A DNA stretch of 64,000 nt from Podospora comata. Lineage: Eukaryota > Ascomycota > Sordariomycetes > Sordariales > Podosporaceae. Position 1 is the first letter of the stretch. Each line of letters opens with the position of its first letter. Positions 1 through 11,051 of this stretch are shown one piece after another. Position numbers and translations under genes: made by a program. The notes under the pieces are model-generated. The model was not told the DNA's origin, ran no database searches, and saw only the letters and a list, made by a program, of their open reading frames with translations. The DNA lies in assembly GCA_017354895.1 (NCBI GenBank), contig CP071494.1, positions 2,728,001-2,792,000 on the forward strand, written 5' to 3'.

Positions 1-362
1 TATGGGCCTTAGTACAGATTTATACATGCATATGCTTTCTCCAGTGCGACTACTCACAAAGCCAAATCTATGCCACCGGCAACTGACTTAGTATTGAGAC
101 TCTTAAGGGACAAGAAGTAAGTGCCACCACATCATTACATCCCTGTATTTGGACTATCTCCTGCTTGAGGCTCAAAGGGAACAGGAATTGGAGAAAACTC
201 TCGACGCCCACCATGCTAATCCCCCTGTGGTCAGTCAAGCCCATATTCACAGGCAGGAGCAACCCAGTTCGCACCTTCCACACTCGACCAGCAGCACCTT
301 CCTTATATACACCCCACGCTCGCCACCACTCTCATCAAACAAACAACTTGCACAGTAAGAAA
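1..362. other. No gene recognised at left edge
   Basis: I see no convincing gene here. The open frames are short and overlap on both strands, and none has a recognisable domain. Genes to the left of the window are not visible, so part of this may be the flank of a neighbour. Confidence 0.5.
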
Positions 363-490
363 GCTCTGTGGCGCAGTGGTTAACCGCGACGGGTGGCTGG
401 CTCCTTCTGAAGAGTCACCATCAAATGTGGGTCGAGCGTAAGTCCAACCACCTCCCTCTGAAGCTGCGAGTTCGAGGCCCCATACTTTTT
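363..490 (+). other. tRNA-like RNA polymerase III unit, probably degenerate
   Basis: The sequence shows a good internal A box (TGGCGCAGTGG at 369-379) and a good B box (AGTTCGAGGCC at 469-479), followed by a T run at 486-490 that could terminate polymerase III. The 5' end resembles fungal tRNA-Arg(UCU), and a TTCTGA loop near 413 would suit an intron-bearing form. However, the first seven bases (GCTCTGT) do not pair with the bases after the B box (GGCCCCATAC), and the T-arm stem is poor. It is therefore more likely a tRNA pseudogene or a tRNA-derived SINE head than a working tRNA. Confidence 0.35.
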
Positions 491-999
491 GACATTTTCT
501 CTTTTTATCGGTCTTCAACCACCACACTTTCTTTTTTCTCGACCACAGGTCCCAGAAATGGTCGTGGCAATGATTGAGAAACGCTGCCAGACACTTCATC
601 CTTCTTGTCGGCTTGATATTTTGCTATTTTGTTTACATTTACCAATGTCGTAACCTGACTGGACATCGAGATCATCCGTGACGGGTCTATTCTGTACACT
701 TCCATTGCTTGTCTGCCGGAGGTTACTGCGGGGAAGATATAGAGATAGATTGCTTTTGAATGTCACTCTCCTGCATCACATCACTCCCGTTGGCTGGGCA
801 TTTCGGATGCTTTCCATCAACCAATTTACCCACCAACCATTCCGGCACCCGGATGGGTACCTGGATGCAAAGCAATTACAGTGAAACTGTCGTGATATCT
901 CAACATCATTTGTGGTGATGTATAATTACACCCAGTAGTCTCACCTTATTCCCCTTCACAGGCTCACCTTCACCACTGACACAAACTTGCAAACTGACC

Positions 1000-1692
1000 A
1001 TGCTTTTTACCACCGCATCCGCCCTCGCAGCCACCCTGTTTGCGGGTCTGGTGTCTGCCCAAACCCCTGTTGGCTTTACTCCAGCTGTGGAAGCCAAATT
1101 GGAAGTCATATACGGCACAAAAGCGACCATCGAACCCGGAACAAGATTCACCAAAACAGAGACTGCACGACAACCCACCATTGGCACCAGCGATGTCGCG
1201 CTGAATGGCACATATGTCTGGCTTCTCATTGGTATGTGTCCATTTCCCTTGTACATGACAATACTGACCTCTCCCAGACCTTGACGTGTAAGGCCAACAT
1301 CCTTCACCCTCCCAGCCTCCTACTGATCCCCCAACAGCCCCTCCAACTTCCAAAACCCCTCCTCCGGCCCCCGCCGCACCAACCTCCACGCCCTCATCAC
1401 GGGCTTCAAATTCTCCGGGCAGACTGTCTCTGTTGCCGGCGTCAGCAACCCAATCTACATCCTGACATCCTCCTCCACCGGTCCCATCACCTACGTCGGT
1501 CCTTCTCCTCCGGCAGAAAACCCCCCTTACGCCCACAAATACGTCAGCCTGTTGTACGAGACTCCAGAAGGCTTCACCGTGACAAGGCAGCAAGTAGGAC
1601 AGACATTCGGCTTCAACTTGACCACATTCGTCGACACTGTTGGGTTGACAGCCGCGCCAGTGAGGGCGAGTTATATCAGTGTAGCTGCATAG
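1000..1692 (+). CDS. Secreted phosphatidylethanolamine-binding (PEBP)-like protein
   Basis: Three exons, 1000-1231, 1278-1287 and 1338-1692, encode 198 aa. The start gives a clean signal peptide (hydrophobic to about residue 20, VSAQ cleavage-like site), so the protein is probably secreted. Splicing restores DLDVPS, the conserved Asp-x-Asp-x-Pro element of the PEBP ligand pocket. Further on come a YVGPSPPAENPPYAHKY segment and LLYETPEGF, matching the GPxPP..HxY and LLY..P blocks of the family. Exon 2 is only 10 nt long, but without it the frame is lost and the DLDVP motif disappears. PEBP proteins bind phospholipids or act as protease or kinase regulators. The substrate here is unknown. Secreted fungal members are common, with no agreed role. 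Confidence 0.8.
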
Positions 1693-1757
1693 GTGCTCCA
1701 AAACAACCATGTCTAACGAATGTTGCGGGTAGTTGAGATCACAGAAATGAGACAAAA

Positions 1758-2308
1758 TCAAACACCACCCAACCCAGCCTCACCCATCTCGCCCCCCTGA
1801 CCATCCACCCCAAAAATCCTGTTCAACTCCCTCTCCGCACTCTGATGCCTCGCCTCGCTCTCCTGACTCTGCTCCCTCTTGTCCGCCTGGTGCCGCCTCT
1901 TCAAACCCTCCAGCTCACCCGTCAACGCAGCCTCCACCGCAACCGCAGTGTTCTGCAGTTGCTCAATCTCAGCCATTCATGTCGTGTGTGAGATTTCTCG
2001 CTGTTCTCGGGTGAGCCAGTTCGAGGATCTGTTCAAGTTCTTTTGCAGCAACTCCTCTGTCTCTGTAATTTTGTAGTACTTGATCTCGGCGATCAGGGGC
2101 CATATGACCGCAGCACGAGAGCCAGCTTCAGGGCTGTTTGGCATTTCGCTTGTGGCATTTTGCTGACTGCTTGTGTATGCCCCTTGCTGGCTACTTGTAT
2201 GTGTCTCCTGTTGGCTACTTGTGTATATGTCGCTTGCTAGCTACTTGTGTTTGCATCTTCCTGGCTGCAAGTGCTGGCGATTAGATCTGCCATCTTTGAG
2301 ATCATCAC
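1758..2308 (-). pseudogene. Decayed coiled-coil protein with tandem TSSQQ repeats
   Basis: Read on the minus strand from an ATG near 2308, the frame gives an N-terminal segment MISKMADLIASTCSQEDA, then tandem 8-residue repeats of the type YTSSQQxx. A segment rich in charged residues follows (IWPLIAEIKYYKITETEELL), and the last part has heptad-like coiled-coil character (EGLKRRHQADKREQSQESEA). Two lesions are visible. The first repeat unit is 26 bp instead of 24 and carries a TAG. A TGA lies immediately before MAEIEQLQ, at about 1977-1979. Both sides of the TGA continue in the same frame with the same composition, which argues for a once-continuous gene. I do not recognise the family. The alternative is two or three very short genes, which I find less likely. 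Confidence 0.5.
2148..2272 (-). repeat. Imperfect 24-bp tandem repeat (TSSQQ units)
   Basis: At least four imperfect copies of a unit reading AGTAGCCAGCAAGGGGCATA on the minus strand lie head to tail. Two are 24 bp and one is 26 bp. In the coding frame they give TSSQQ followed by three variable residues. The repeat lies inside the decayed coiled-coil gene. The length change of the 26-bp unit is the likely cause of one frameshift. Confidence 0.6.
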
Positions 2309-2577
2309 TATTTTATTTTCCTGGAAAAATGCAACGAGAAAGAGAAAGATGAAGGCCTTTTGTAGACATTCAAGTGTGACTCTTTCATTCACAGTCACGG
2401 TGTAAAAGGCGTTGGCTGTCGTGAATACATATGCACAAGAACAACCATAATAGAGTCAACAATAAACAAGAAGAAGCGATCACCAAATCCAAAAGCCACA
2501 TATTGAAGACAACACAACGCGACTTTGCACACCAATTATCAAGTCAACATACCAAACTATCATACAATACCAAACAT
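2309..2577. other. Intergenic, nothing recognised
   Basis: This is the upstream side of the decayed coiled-coil gene and the downstream side of the RGG-protein gene, both on the minus strand. No conserved feature is visible. Confidence 0.5.
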
Positions 2578-3984
2578 TTACTCCTCCTTCTCCTCCACCA
2601 CATCCTCCACCACACGCTCCTTCCCACGAGCCGTCAAAACCTCCTCGGCCTGTTTGACCAAGGCCTGCATCCGCTCGTCCTTAGAAAGCACACGGACCAA
2701 CTCCACCAAATCCTCCTCCTCCTCCTTTGTCTCAGCAGGGACCACCGCGCCAGTCTCCTCGCTCACGAGCGCTTGCTCGTCCGCGACCGGCTGCCCGGCC
2801 ACGTTGATCTCGCGCTCCCCCACGAGACCTTCCTCATCCGAGCCCTTGTCCTCCACCGCGCGCAAGTGCTCAATCTCTTGTCCGAGCTTGAACTGCCTCT
2901 TTTCAGTCTTTCCCCAGCTCGGATAACGTCTATACTGGGCATCACCCGGCAAAATTTTGGACAACTTCAAAGTCGCCCACTCGGTATCCACACCACCGTC
3001 CATCCCGACTTGGTGCAAGTTCTTCGCCAGCGCAGCAGAATTGGCGGCAAACAACTCAATCTCCTCAATCCGGAACCACGAGATGTACTGGACGCGGTCG
3101 TCATCGGGAAGGGTCTCAAATACAGCGATGGGGGAGTGGAGGCCAGGGGTGTGCTTAACACTGGGGGTGTTATTGCAACCGACGAGGATGGGGCTCTCGT
3201 GTTTCTTCTTCTGCCTGATATATGGTTAGTGACTGTTGTAGTGTAGAGATCAGACCGAATTACCATTCGCCAGGCACAACAATGCGAGAGATATTCCCAT
3301 ACAGACCAAAGATTTCCATGTCGGGACCATCCTCAAGGCCATAACGACGAAACTTTATGTTCTCTGTGGTGGCATTAATACTGCGATGGACCTTTTCTTC
3401 CTCCGTAGCCTCCTGATGCTGGGCAACAAGGGCAGCTTTCTTCTCATCATACCCGGGGAGCAAATAATGCCTGGAATTGGTGTAGACAATGCCGTGGCTC
3501 TTCCACAAAGGCTGATCATCTTCATGGAGGATGGCAAAAGCAATGCCATCTGGGTTGCCCTCGCCGCTGTTAATGGTCTGAAATTGGTAAGACTCGGGGG
3601 AGTCGGGTGAGCACTTGAAGTATCTCAGCAACACCGAACCCTACAACCAACTCGTTAGCTGAGCTACAGGAAAGGAGGTGGCGACAAGGGAGCTGGCTGG
3701 TCACTGACGCTGACGGGGCCGAACCAGTTGCTACCAGCACGATAGCTGGGTGGGTCGCGGCGGAGGTTAAACCCGCCAGAGGCAGGTGAGGACGAAACAT
3801 TATTGATGTCCGAAAGGACACCCTCGGGGTTCTCGCGGATGGCGGTGAGGGAGGCGGCGTATCCGGCGCCGACGTATCGGCCACGGCCACGGCTTCTGCC
3901 ACGTCCTCCACCACGGCCACGAGAGCCACCGCGACCACCACGAGAGCTGCCACCGCGAGGGCCAGGGGTGTTTCCGCAAGCCAT
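2578..3984 (-). CDS. RGG-box protein of unknown family
   Basis: Three exons on the minus strand (3984-3709, 3640-3264, 3214-2578) join in frame to 429 aa. Residues 8-40 are an RGG/RG-rich tract (GGSSRGGRGGSRGRGGGRGR), the usual mark of RNA-binding or methylated nucleic-acid proteins. The central part, about residues 95-285, looks folded, with motifs such as FGLYGNISRIVVPGEWQKKK and VQYISWFRIEEIELFAANS. The C-terminal third is acidic and Glu-rich, ending KEE-type. I do not recognise a named domain in the middle. A role in RNA metabolism is inferred from the RGG box alone. The ATG chosen begins MACGNTPGPRGG and lies directly before the RGG tract. Both introns have consensus ends. Confidence 0.75.
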
Positions 3985-4817
3985 TGTTTTTTCTTCGGGT
4001 TTGGGTAAGCGAAGGAGGGTTTTCGAGTGTCGTCTACCGCTGGTTGCGATCATCTGTTGCCGAGAAAGAGAGAAGAATCTGGGCAACAGATGGAAGAGAA
4101 TTGAACTGGGTCAGGTTGCAAAAGAAAGAAACCAGCTTGGGATCTTTTCCTTTGCTTTTTGAAGACTTCTGGGTCAAGCTGAAAAGGTTTTTCAAGGGAA
4201 AAGCTTTCGGCGCGCGGTATTGGCCAATGGATGACATAGAAACCACGAGGGGTAGCGGAATCAGATGTGTCAAGAACGGGGAAGGAGGAAGCGCCTGTCA
4301 GCATGCATAGGCGCCTTCCCGGTAAAGACGAAGTTGAAACAAGTGGGTTGGAAGGTAAAATCTAGCAGGAGTTCACAAAATTCAGAATCCCTTATCGACA
4401 GTTGAAGTAGGCCACACTGTCTAGCTCTATCTTTGTGCCTCAAATTAGGATGAATGAATGCAAGGGCAATTACGTATGCGAGGTTGTGATTTGGGAGCTG
4501 GATATTTACACATGTGAGGACCTTCTATGCTACGGCGCTGGCAATTTGAGTGAGAATGTTTGGTGGTTTATGGCATATATGTGACGGCCCCAAAAGTGAG
4601 GTCATTCACAGAGTACTAACAAAGCTGCTGCATCTCGCGGATAGGAGCCTCTGTTATTGAAAAACACCTTGACACAGCAAGGCAGCCTTTAAGTTCACAC
4701 CAAGCAAATTGTAGAAACCTCATCTAGCATTTATCTTACACTCAGGGGTTGTGGCACACTACAAGTAAAACCTCATCCTCGCTTCAGCAACACCACAACA
4801 TCCTACAAGATATCCAA
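3985..4817. other. Intergenic, nothing recognised
   Basis: This stretch is upstream of the RGG-protein gene (minus) and of tRNA-Leu (plus). Open frames are short and none has family resemblance. It presumably holds both promoters. Confidence 0.5.
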
Positions 4818-4932
4818 GGCTAGATGGCCGAGCGGTCTAAGGCGCCACGTTAAGGTATTGATCCTTGATTCTAACTCCACCAAGAGTTCCGTGGTCTCGT
4901 AAGGGGCGTGAGTTCGAATCTCACTCTAGTCA
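4818..4932 (+). tRNA. tRNA-Leu (anticodon UAA), intron-containing
   Basis: The acceptor stem GGCTAGA (4818-4824) pairs with TCTAGTC (4925-4931), with one G-U pair, followed by discriminator A. The D arm is TGGCCGAGCGGTCTAAGGC. The anticodon stem GCCAC (4844-4848) pairs with GTGGT (4891-4895), and the loop carries TAA at 4851-4853. A roughly 35-nt intron (4855-4889) sits one base 3' of the anticodon, the standard place. The long variable arm (CTCGTAAGGGGCGT region) fits class II tRNA-Leu. The T arm is GTGAG TTCGAAT CTCAC. Confidence 0.93.
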
Positions 4933-5333
4933 TTCACTTTTGCTCCCGTGTGTGGTGGAGTCAATGTTCTTTTTGCTGTGAGTGAATTGACAGCATCATC
5001 CTTGCCGGCATAGGAGGTATCCGGACAATGTACTCACATTCAGGTGTTCACATGCTCTTCATTACAGGGAATTGCACCAACATAATAAGCATTCAAGTGG
5101 TGAAAGGTTTGACTGAACTCTTTTGCACGGCAAGCAACCATGGATATCTCATGACAATGCTACAGTAAAGCTTGGAGCTTCACGTGCCTACATAAATGAA
5201 CAAATTTGAGGCGATGATAACCTCTAAGACGAAGGAACTTTTACAGCCTCGGGGACTCTGACTCCGAAGCGACCTGAAGAAAATAGCAAATGCCACCTTA
5301 GAACCGACCCCTCCAGCCGCGGACACCATGTTC
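4933..5333. other. Intergenic, nothing recognised
   Basis: This lies between tRNA-Leu and the 3' end of URC4. No T run stronger than TTTT follows the tRNA closely; ACTTTTGC at about 4938 may serve as its terminator. Confidence 0.45.
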
Positions 5334-7177
5334 CTAGAATACTGTCCCATCACTGTCAATCAAGATCGGTGGCTCTTTGGTGTTTGGCCTGCTGACTTCA
5401 GCAATCTCCCGGCCACCCTTCCAGCTGCCAGCTTCCAGAACTTGTGCGAGACTCAACTCCCCGCCAGCCAACTCCGCCTTCAAGACTCGGTTAACCTCCA
5501 AAGCCAGCATATCGAGGAAGCCCACTGTGGCACCCCTCCATTCGACGATAACATCATCGCTAGGCTCAAACATGGGCGCAACCTCGACGGCCTTGGTGCC
5601 TGTGCGCTGGCAGTATTCGGCATAGTGTTGCAGACCCCGCTCTTGGTCCTCAGGCTTGAGTGTCATAACACCCATGTCGATAAATAGCCCACCGTTTCTG
5701 TACTCTGGCAACCCAGTCAGGAGCTCCTGACCAGCAAACTGAATCTTCATAATGCTCTGCATGGGTTGCATGAGCGAGTACGTAAGCCATTGGGTGAGCT
5801 TGTGGAAGGGTAGGATGCTCTCCCAGGGTGCAATGCCATTCGACTGGCCCGTGGTGTTGGGGAAAGGAGAAAAGGTGGGGCTGGTTGGAGATTGAGCCGG
5901 TTGGGGCATAGAGCTGCATGGCCAAGCATCACCGAGCGAAACACCATTGATAGCCGTCCGTGATGGCGGCCAAATTGGCGCCAAACCATCCATCAAGACG
6001 TTCCAGAGCACCGTAAGAGGCACAATGATCACGCTAGATGCTTGTGTTGACGGGTGCGAGAGGATGTGATCTGGTCATATGGTTAGCACACGACTTGGGT
6101 GCAGGAACAACCGCATAAAACATACCAAGCATGTTGCCTGGCCGGCCATCCTCGCCAAAGTACTCCGTGTTGTTAAGAGCCTCACTCAGGCGAATGAGGA
6201 GTTGGGCTCTGCCCTCAAGACCAGCCATCTCGTTGCCGGGCGTCGACTGAAGTCCCTGAGCCAGCTTCTCGACGGTCAGTTGTCGGAGGCCCTCCTTATC
6301 CACTTGGTACTTGTTTGCTGGGCTACCAGAGAACAGGCCCTATGATATGAGTTAGCAAAACGCCGCGATTTCGTCTTTGGAATCGACATACCGTCTTAAA
6401 CATGTCCAAGGTCGCCACAGCAATGCCCTCTGATCGTCTGTATACCCGGCCATTCTCGACGCTCTTGTAGCTCCACTTGGTTCCAGCGCCTGCATCAAGC
6501 AGAACGCTCACGAGGAAAAGGTCAATCATGCGTTTGCATTTCTCCGTGTTGTCCACCATATCCTCGGGCCAAGTCGCCAAAAGATGGGCAATTCTGTCAC
6601 GGCCACCAACGCCAAAATGCTGATATCGGCCATGTGGTGGGATAGTGGTAAAAGGGGCATCGTAATCTCTCTGTGTTTACTTGCTGTTAGCTTCAAGTTC
6701 AACATGGTAAGAAAGCCACCCCGCATCGGGCGTCAAGCCAGTACAGCCACAACGTACCTTGATGATGTTGGCTACAAAAGAGACCACATCGGGAAACTTG
6801 CGCATGTCGACATCAAAGTGTCGCAGGTCGTTCTTCAGGGCCTTGGACCACAACATTTGGCAACGCTCCCGCACAGCGCTTAAGCTGCGAAGATACCCGG
6901 CAGGGTCGAGCTGGGGGTCTGGTGGTCTCGGCATGTCGACTTTGGGAAGTGTGGGATTCATGCCTGTTGGGGAAAAAGGGGTCAAAGGGGTTCCTGGGCC
7001 GGCGGTGCTCGTCGTTCCAGCTGATGTGCGGTTGATGATGCGGGAGCTGGTGTTGATCGGGGTGACAATGCTCGAGGAAGCCGAGGTGAGGGAGGTTTTA
7101 GACTGGGAGCTGGCCAGCGCTGGCTGATCGTCGGCGGCCGCCTTCGGCGCCTTGTCTCTTCTTGAAAACAGGCCCAT
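5334..7177 (-). CDS. URC4: DUF1688 protein, uracil catabolism protein 4
   Basis: Four exons (7177-6758, 6670-6392, 6339-6126, 6070-5334) give 549 aa. The N-terminus is a Ser/Thr-rich leader of about 85 residues. The conserved DUF1688 part then starts at AGYLRSLSAVRERCQMLW and includes YDAPFTTIPPHGRYQHFGVG, DAGAGTKWSYKS and RSEGIAVATLDMF, ending in ILIDSDGTVF. These are hallmark blocks of fungal URC4-like proteins. In Lachancea kluyveri URC4 is required for the URC route that lets cells use uracil as nitrogen source. Its exact reaction has not been firmly established to my knowledge. No other URC gene lies in the window. All three introns have GT..AG ends and preserve frame. Confidence 0.93.
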
Positions 7178-8116
7178 CTCTTTTGTTGTTTACGTAGCCG
7201 TCCTCTAAGTGGTCGGTCGGGTCGCGCAATCGGCCAGTGACGGGGCGGTCTGCTGAACGACCTGATTCGCGATTCGATGGAGGGGCTCGGGGAAGCTGTG
7301 TGCTGTGCTCGTGACGCAGTGGGGCAGAGACACGCAGCAACCTACTGACAGCTGTTGGTGGTTGTGATTGGGTCGGAGGGCCGTAATCGTCAGCAGTGCA
7401 GAATCTCTTCAGGTCGATGACTATCGGTGAGAGAGACAGCAACTGGGTTCTGAAGAAGCAGGAGTCGGGGAGGGGCGTTGTTTTGTTGTTCGCCGGGGGG
7501 AACACGGATTGCGGACCTCAATAGCCTTCTGCAGCTAGGGTCAGTAAATTCTAGGCACTTTCATGGCATTGCGGCCAGGACCCTTCCCATCCCAGAGCTC
7601 CCCCCCAACATGTGATGGATGGCCGTTGCTCAGAGCCTGCGAGGGGACTGGGGGACCGCCGTCTGCAGCGCCAGAGCCCGTGCGGTGGGCTCCGTATGAG
7701 ACCCGTCCCGCCGTGCTGCAGCCATTTTGTGGGGTTGCCGATAGTGAGTGAGGGGTTTGCAGCCATCAAAAAACCATCAACTGCACGGGAAATTGGAGGG
7801 GGAATCTTCAAAACCAACAACCAAGGAAAGGGAAAATCACCCGTACCGAACCCGCCCAGAGTGTGATTCTGACTTTTTATTCCTCTTGGTCCTGACTTCC
7901 GGATATTGCTGCACCCGATACCTCAGCCGACGATTGCTGGCTCCAAAGATGTGGATTTCGCTGCAAATAATCCCAGCCAAAAGAAGGTGCCTATGCTGCA
8001 GAAGAACTTTTCATCAATCGAACGAGCGATGAGCTGATCGAAAAAAAACAGCTGCCGGGACGTGCAATTGACGAGACAAGGGTGCCGAGTCAGGGGAGCT
8101 TGGGACAAGTCGACCC
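7178..8116. other. Long intergenic stretch, first part
   Basis: This probably holds the leader and promoter of URC4. Several open frames of 60-135 codons exist on both strands, but they overlap each other and show no domain, signal peptide or splice-supported extension. Confidence 0.45.
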
Positions 8117-8118
8117 TT

Positions 8119-8149
<31 letters not shown>

Positions 8150-8162
8150 CCAAAAAAAAAAA
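8117..8162. repeat. Poly(T)/poly(A) homopolymer tract
   Basis: Nine T are followed by about 24 A, then CC and a further run of A. Such tracts can be nucleosome-depleted promoter elements or the tail of an old retroposed copy. No retroposed body is visible next to it. Confidence 0.85.
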
Positions 8163-10290
8163 CCAGCGAAGAACAGCAATACCAGAGCGTTCTGCTCGTC
8201 CCAAGGGGACGCGTTTTTAAAGGCACATTCTGCAGCAAGTGACAGCAGCATCATGTCTCTCAACAAGCCTCATGCTGTTCCTGCAGGTTGTCACCTCGTC
8301 CGAGCCCTCCATCACTACCACCACCAGCAGCCATCTCGCCATGGCTACCCGACCCGTGCTGCCGCTAGCTTTCGTTAGCTGGCGATTAGCGACGGCGCGA
8401 ATGATTTCACCGTGTTCGAGACCAGCTTGTGCCCCCACCGCATCCACGGCGCTGGTCAATTTGGCGATCCCCCTGTCCCACCCACTCACCATTCCCGGGA
8501 CGTCTTCCTGTTGGGCTCTCCGAAAAATGGCGCTGCCACCTGCGGGGCCTGGAAGATCAGACCCCCTGCTGCCAATGCAAGGTACCGGCGACGAGGGTCG
8601 AGCACAGCGTCAACCCGCCCACAAATGTCACCATGTCAACGGTCAGCTTCCCGCTTTGGCTGCATCTCCCACCGGTTGAAAGGAATGCCTGCAAGATAAC
8701 AAGAACTGGCAGAGAGGCACAGCTTCCAATTCCTGAAACGGGACAATATTGACAATATTGAGCCACATCTCATTTGGCCAGTTCGGACGTGACGGAGAGA
8801 AATCCCGTCAAGCATGTCTTGGTTCTTTTCGTGGATCGAGATAGCTCTCAATTGTACTTGATGGACGAAACCTATGCATGCACATCACTTCTAACCCCGG
8901 CTTAGACTCCTGCTGGTTTCACTGCTTCATGAAAGTTGCATGAGCTGCAGCTTCGCAGCTCTCGAGCTGGACCAGAAGTAGATCCCCCACCCTCACCCTC
9001 CAGTCAACTGGCAGCTCCATCAACATACATATACCGTCCTCAGCCAACCACCGTACGAGATAACTAATAAGTAATACCAAGTCCGGGGCGACTCAATACA
9101 AAGCATCCGCTGGCGCCGTCTATCACCTAGTTCGTCATAACTCCAAAATCACAACCAAGCGGGCGAACGAAGAGAACAATAGAACAGACCCATCAGTCTG
9201 GTTGCTCCTTGTCGTTGGCCCTGGGCCTTTTAGCTTAGACGCACAAGAACCACTGAAGAACAATCAAGGAAGACTTCGTTGACCAGCCAAGAGGGGCCAA
9301 AGAAATTGGAATGGGTCATTCTTGTTCCTCGGTTGTCAAGAAAAGCGTAGAGTCACGAGCAGACTGCCGAGGGTCTCACAGGACCCGATCACGATCACCA
9401 ACCTCAACTGCAACTGCTACTGGTGGCCAGTTACATCCTTGGAACCAGTGTCTCAGTCTCATCGATATACACAAGTTGTGTCTCTCACCCTCAACCGTCC
9501 TCTAGATTTCGACAGACCGATATCATGTCAACTGCCCAACTCAGACGCTCTCGTGGTCTCATCACCACCAGCGGCCTCGGCTAGAATAACTCCTTGCCAA
9601 TCTCCTCTCGATGGAACGGACACATTCGTCCACCTCATCACCGTCACAGTCACAATCCCCCCCTCCACTTCTTCTCAAGGACCAGCTACCAAAAATTCTT
9701 TAGACCACCCAGATTTTCCATTACAGGCCTCTCGCCAAGCCAGCCCAGTGTTTGTCGGGTCCTCGCTAACACACTGTCGGGCCTCCAAGATCCCCGCCAA
9801 TGCCACGAGGTGCAAAATATCGCTCGAGGCTCCCGGCGTTGGCGCGTGCCTGGTGCGGAGATTGGGTTCCACATCGAAGATGTGCAAAGCCTCGTGGCTC
9901 TCGGCATCTCCCACACGTGGTTCCGACCGACGCCGTCGCCGGGGCCCCGGCACCGTTCCGGCAGGCTGTGAGGAATCATTAGACAGTGGATGTCGTGGTG
10001 GATGCCTCCCCTTCCTCTGACGGTCCTCTTTTTATGAAATCCCGAACGACGATGTCCTTTCTAATCGGTCCGCGAACAAATGGGCTTTTTCTAGCGCCGT
10101 ATGTCAACACTGGTGTCCTTGATAGGGCATCTTTGCTTGCCCGTTTTTGCCCAAAAAAAGGAAGGTTCAAACAAGTGTTTGTGTTCAAACGGCTTCACTG
10201 TCCCCTGAAACCTCTTTTTTCCCTCGTCGGCACTTGACGAGGCACCACGTTTTTTTCTCACCCCGGTACCCAATGGCATCATTGTTATTA
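8163..10290. other. Gene-poor stretch, unassigned reading frames
   Basis: No gene can be supported. Plus-strand frames at 9322-10020 and 9594-9971 are fairly long, but they start or end without consensus signals and contain no recognisable motif. A frame starting at ATG 9526 (MSTAQLRRSRGLITTSGLG) stops after 19 codons and looks like the start of a mitochondrial-type leader, but I could not extend it. A short direct repeat (TGACAATAT) occurs near 8750. Confidence 0.4.
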
Positions 10291-10292
10291 GT

Positions 10293-10545
10293 TTGATGAC
10301 GCAGGGCTCAGCTGCTCCACCTAGATTATCAGTTTGGGTCTTCGCTCTCGCTTCGCTGTTGGGCATCCATAGCCTCCATAGCCCCCGGTCTGAGGGTAGA
10401 GCTCGATTGGTTGATGAGAGGTTCACGGACTTCGTTGATTGTCTCAATCCCTACGCCGATTTGGTGGAACAGAAGAAGGCATCAAGTCTCTCCGACGATA
10501 TCGCCCCTGACAAGATTCTTCAGGCTTACCTTCATGAGGAGTAGT
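10293..10545 (+). pseudogene. Degenerate segment, copy A of a short related pair
   Basis: An open frame ends LSDDIAPDKILQAYLHEE and contains LLGIHSLHSPRSEGRARLVD. The same pattern (LLGI.SL....R..RL....F..FV) recurs at 11241-11504 on the same strand, with clear base-level similarity, for example GGCATC-ATAGCCTCC and CGATTG..GAG..TTC....CTTCGTTG. I take the two as remnants of one duplicated sequence. Family unknown. Confidence 0.35.
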
Positions 10546-11051
10546 TCCCCACATTTCTAGATGCTCATTTCCTTTCATCAAGATCACACAAGATAAGGAC
10601 AACATCAACCTTTCTTTTTTTTCTCCCATTTTCAATAGCCAGCGGGCCAGAAGCAGGAAGGTCGGCATCCCTTATCAAGATCCAGCAGATCTGAGATGAT
10701 GGACAATCGTACTGCTTCTTCACCTGGGCTTTGTGTTCATCACAATCCAGAAGGCTGTAGTTGCCTTTTCACTGCCTGTCAGTGTTGCTTATGCTGTGAC
10801 ATACGGAGGCTCAGTGGATGTACCACTTCCACGTTGAGCTAGAGAGTTGAGCTAAAAGAAATGCTTGCAGCTCTTTCCTATTGTGAAGTCAAAAGGCAAG
10901 GACTTGTTGATGTCCCCAAAATATATTTTCAAATCCGCGTTGAGCTCAGTATTGTTGAATAAACTCATGCGTGCTGCAGCACCCCATAGCATGCCTCTGA
11001 CAGGAACCATCCAACTCACAAAAAGTTGTGGGATGTGTAGAGAACAGCAAA
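10546..11051. other. Intergenic, nothing recognised
   Basis: This is the stretch between degenerate copy A and the 5S rRNA gene. No coding or RNA feature is visible. Confidence 0.45.

Noticed and set aside
8100-8170. Poly(A) tract as tail of a retroposed gene copy
   Set aside because: No gene-like body or target duplication was seen on either side.
9322-10020. 232-codon plus-strand frame in the gene-poor stretch
   Set aside because: No motif and no conserved-looking core. The overlapping frames are equally long, as expected in GC-rich DNA lacking stops by chance.
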